DNA from: Melaminivora suipulveris
GTDB taxonomy: Bacteria > Pseudomonadota > Gammaproteobacteria > Burkholderiales > Burkholderiaceae_C
DNA: 64,000 nt
NCBI RefSeq assembly: GCF_003008575.1
Contig: NZ_CP027667.1
Location: 872,501 to 936,500, forward strand
Direction: 5' to 3'
The notes beneath the pieces were generated by a model. The model was not told where the DNA came from. It did not search any database and saw only the letters and a program-made list of their open reading frames with translations. The position numbers were made by a program, and so were the translations under genes. Shown here piece by piece: positions 62,139 to 64,000 of this stretch (the stretch's first letter is position 1; each line of letters begins with the position of its first letter).

Positions 62139-63668
62139 TTACTGCTTCTTGGGGCAAGCTGGGACGTTCAACGCCAGCTCCACCGCATGCAGCGTCTTGC
62201 TGGGGCCTGCAGCAAACTGCACCACCCAAGTATCCACGCCTGCCGGATTCCCTTCCTTGCCGGTTGCGGAAAACTCCACCAACGTGCGCGAACTGGCGCG
62301 GTCCAGGGTGGGTGAGCCCGCCACGATGGTCGGAGCGGCGAGATCGGTGCGCGAGCGTGCGCTGATGGTTGTGCCTGCGGGCGCAGCAAACCCTTTTGGT
62401 GTCCCGACCCATAAAGCGAAGGTGCCGAACTTGCAGGTTTCAGGATCGGTCCGTTGCAGGCTGACCGGTCCCAGGAAAGGCGTGGCAGCAGTGCGGCTCT
62501 CGTAAAGGTTGAGCCATCCCACCGAAGTCACCCACAGGTTCAGGGAATCACTGATTTCCGTGCCCTGCCCAGTCTGGGTGGAAAACACCACGGTAACCGG
62601 TACGCCGTCCGCAGGACGAGGATTTTGCACCTCATAGTCCACGGAACACTTTCCGTTGGCGGTTGTGCAGCCACCGCGCGAAGCGGAACCGACGCGGCCG
62701 AAATCCGTCCGTGCAACGACCGCGACGCCATCGGTCACAGGGTTTCCGTTGCGATCGACGATTCGCACATTGATCGTTGAACTATCCCCAGAGAGGTCGT
62801 AATCCAGATTGAACTTGGATGCCGAAAGATCGAAGCCTCGTTGCGTCGCCACGTCAGTGGTCACTGTCAGGGTGTCGGATTGCGTGCTGATCGGACGACC
62901 GCGCACCTGTGCATTGATCACCACGGAAGTCGGGCGAGACTTCGAGCTGACCGACGCAACCACCTGCCCCTCCGAATTGGTCTTTCCTTCCGGTGTGCTG
63001 AGCACTACGCTGTCTGCCGGCACCGCATTGAAATCGACGATGACACCTTTGATCGGGGCGCCTTGAGCATCCACCACCGTAAAGGTCAGCAACGCGGTTT
63101 CCGAGCGTCCGGTTCCGCCTGATCCGGCAATGACGATGGAACGGTCTGCGGGGTTGGCGGCCGTGAAATTGATCGCCCTGGCGACGGATTGTGGATCGGC
63201 GACCACTGCGGCCGTCACCGACAGATTGGCAGAACCGGTCATCTCGACGGGTGTGCCATTTCTATCGTTGAGCGAGGCCGTGGCTACTACCTGGGTGGCC
63301 CCCAGCGAGGTTGCGCCGGTTGCCTTGAGGTCGACTTCAGCGATGCCGGAACTGTTGGTCAGGGCAGTCGCGGATTCGGGCATGAAGGTCAAAAGCCCGC
63401 TGCCGTTCTCCGAGAAAGTGACAATGGCATTCGGAACCGGTTGGCCCGACTTGTCCTTGAGCACCGCCTTGGCGTGAATGTCGAGATCCGAAGTCTTGAA
63501 GGTATTCACGGCAGCAGGCTCATCGCTCTTGTAGAGCTGCACCGAAAGCGTGCCCAGCGGCTGGTTTGCGCCTCCGCCGCCCGGTGTGCCGGGGTCGCCC
63601 CCGCCGCCACCACAAGCACCAACCAGCGCGACTGCCGCACATAAAAAGATCTTTTTGACAAGCTTCAC
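62139..63668 (-). CDS. Ig-like (invasin/Big-1 type) repeat lipoprotein
   Basis: A 509-residue secreted lipoprotein: leader MKLVKKIFLCAAVALVGAC with lipobox Cys19, a Gly-rich linker, then three to four bacterial Ig-like Big_1 domains of about 100 residues. Each shows the pattern of DxxGxPVxxAxVTF followed by T(N/D)xxGxA (e.g. DKSGQPVPNAIVTFSENGSG with LTNSSGIAEVDLKATG; DAQGAPIKGVIVDFNA with KTNSEGQVVASVSS). The last 110 residues are a separate domain with cysteines. Probably surface-exposed; adhesion or pilus association is suggested only by pilQ next to it. Confidence 0.85.
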   Translation of the reverse strand: MKLVKKIFLCAAVALVGACGGGGGDPGTPGGGGANQPLGTLSVQLYKSDEPAAVNTFKTSDLDIHAKAVLKDKSGQPVPNAIVTFSENGSGLLTFMPESATALTNSSGIAEVDLKATGATSLGATQVVATASLNDRNGTPVEMTGSANLSVTAAVVADPQSVARAINFTAANPADRSIVIAGSGGTGRSETALLTFTVVDAQGAPIKGVIVDFNAVPADSVVLSTPEGKTNSEGQVVASVSSKSRPTSVVINAQVRGRPISTQSDTLTVTTDVATQRGFDLSASKFNLDYDLSGDSSTINVRIVDRNGNPVTDGVAVVARTDFGRVGSASRGGCTTANGKCSVDYEVQNPRPADGVPVTVVFSTQTGQGTEISDSLNLWVTSVGWLNLYESRTAATPFLGPVSLQRTDPETCKFGTFALWVGTPKGFAAPAGTTISARSRTDLAAPTIVAGSPTLDRASSRTLVEFSATGKEGNPAGVDTWVVQFAAGPSKTLHAVELALNVPACPKKQ

Positions 63669-63686
63669 TTTTCTTTCCCTTTTAGC

Positions 63687-64000
63687 TCAACGCACAGAAC
63701 CGCGATCCGTAATTACCTTGGGAGTGATGAATACCAGCATCTCCCGCTTTTCAGACTCCTTAGTTCTATTCTTGAATAGATTTCCCACCACGGGCACATC
63801 CCCCAGCATAGGAATCTTGTTCTCTTGACTGGTTTCCATCATTTCGAAAATTCCGCCGATAACCACAGTCCCACCATTTTCAACAAGGACCTGCGTAAGG
63901 ACGTGCTTCGTGTCAATGGCAGGCCCGGACGGTGTATTTTCTCCCCGGCTGTCCTTACTGACATCTAAATCCATGATGATGTTGCCCTCAGGCGTAATTT
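63687..64000 (-). CDS. pilQ: Type IV pilus secretin PilQ, C-terminal part (5' end beyond window)
   Basis: The outer-membrane secretin through which type IV pili emerge. The visible 104 codons are the end of the secretin domain: ITPEGNIIMDLDV, then LVENGGTVVIGGIF and the near-invariant KIPMLGDVPVVGNLFKNR, ending ITPKVITDRGSVR. It runs off the window at 64000. It is 18 bp upstream of the Ig-like lipoprotein gene, on the same strand. Confidence 0.95.
   Translation of the reverse strand, partial: ITPEGNIIMDLDVSKDSRGENTPSGPAIDTKHVLTQVLVENGGTVVIGGIFEMMETSQENKIPMLGDVPVVGNLFKNRTKESEKREMLVFITPKVITDRGSVR

Overview
The window is GC-rich chromosomal DNA of a betaproteobacterium, almost certainly Burkholderiales and most like Comamonadaceae (Acidovorax/Alicycliphilus relatives). 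This rests on gene order (sspA-sspB next to petABC; hisGDCB-H-A-F-I-E followed by a DUF4870 gene, a HIT gene and tatABC; an mla operon beside an ABC-2 exporter and bolA; pilQ near aroB-dgt) and on two dispersed intergenic repeat families. There is one tRNA gene. I see no rRNA and no CRISPR array. Many long open frames opposite the real genes (for example opposite secA and cytochrome b) are GC-bias shadows and are not listed.

Region by region. 1-5955: partial mutT, a DUF815 ATPase, argJ, secA and a dciA-like gene. About 6000-15892: an integrated phage-satellite-like element lying against the 3' end of tRNA-Thr(TGT). It carries a P4-type integrase, an AlpA regulator, several unknown small genes, a Spo11/topoisomerase VI-A-like Toprim protein, a zinc-finger primase, a RepA/DnaB-like ATPase, an HK97-type major capsid, a small coiled-coil protein, a prohead protease and a terminase-small-like stub. 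It has no portal, large terminase, tail or lysis gene. 15893-20142: tRNA-Thr, sspB, sspA and the cytochrome bc1 operon. 20277-25586: mscL, pdxA, a Nif3-family gene, an HtrA protease and tatABC. 25655-34457: HIT, DUF4870 and the histidine operon, which carries an inserted NERD-domain gene between hisD and hisC and terminator-like hairpins inside it. 34537-40673: bolA, an ABC-2 exporter and the Mla lipid-transport operon. 41081-47201: speD-speE, lolD-lolC, an uncharacterised gene and recJ. 47305-57921: tctA-tctB, a GspE/PilB-type ATPase, a spermidine-synthase-like methyltransferase, tatD, a Gly/Gln-rich microprotein, a polar amino-acid ABC transporter, a Bug receptor and a lipoprotein. 58072-64000: two conserved hypotheticals, dgt, aroB, an Ig-like lipoprotein standing where aroK is expected, and the 3' end of pilQ.

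Most of the window is housekeeping. The parts that merit attention are the capsid-encoding satellite with its topoisomerase VI-like protein, the ten-copy dispersed repeat (one copy forms the C-terminus of one gene and the start codon of recJ), and three conserved loci where genes have been inserted or look missing (NERD gene in the his operon, no aroK, no murA).
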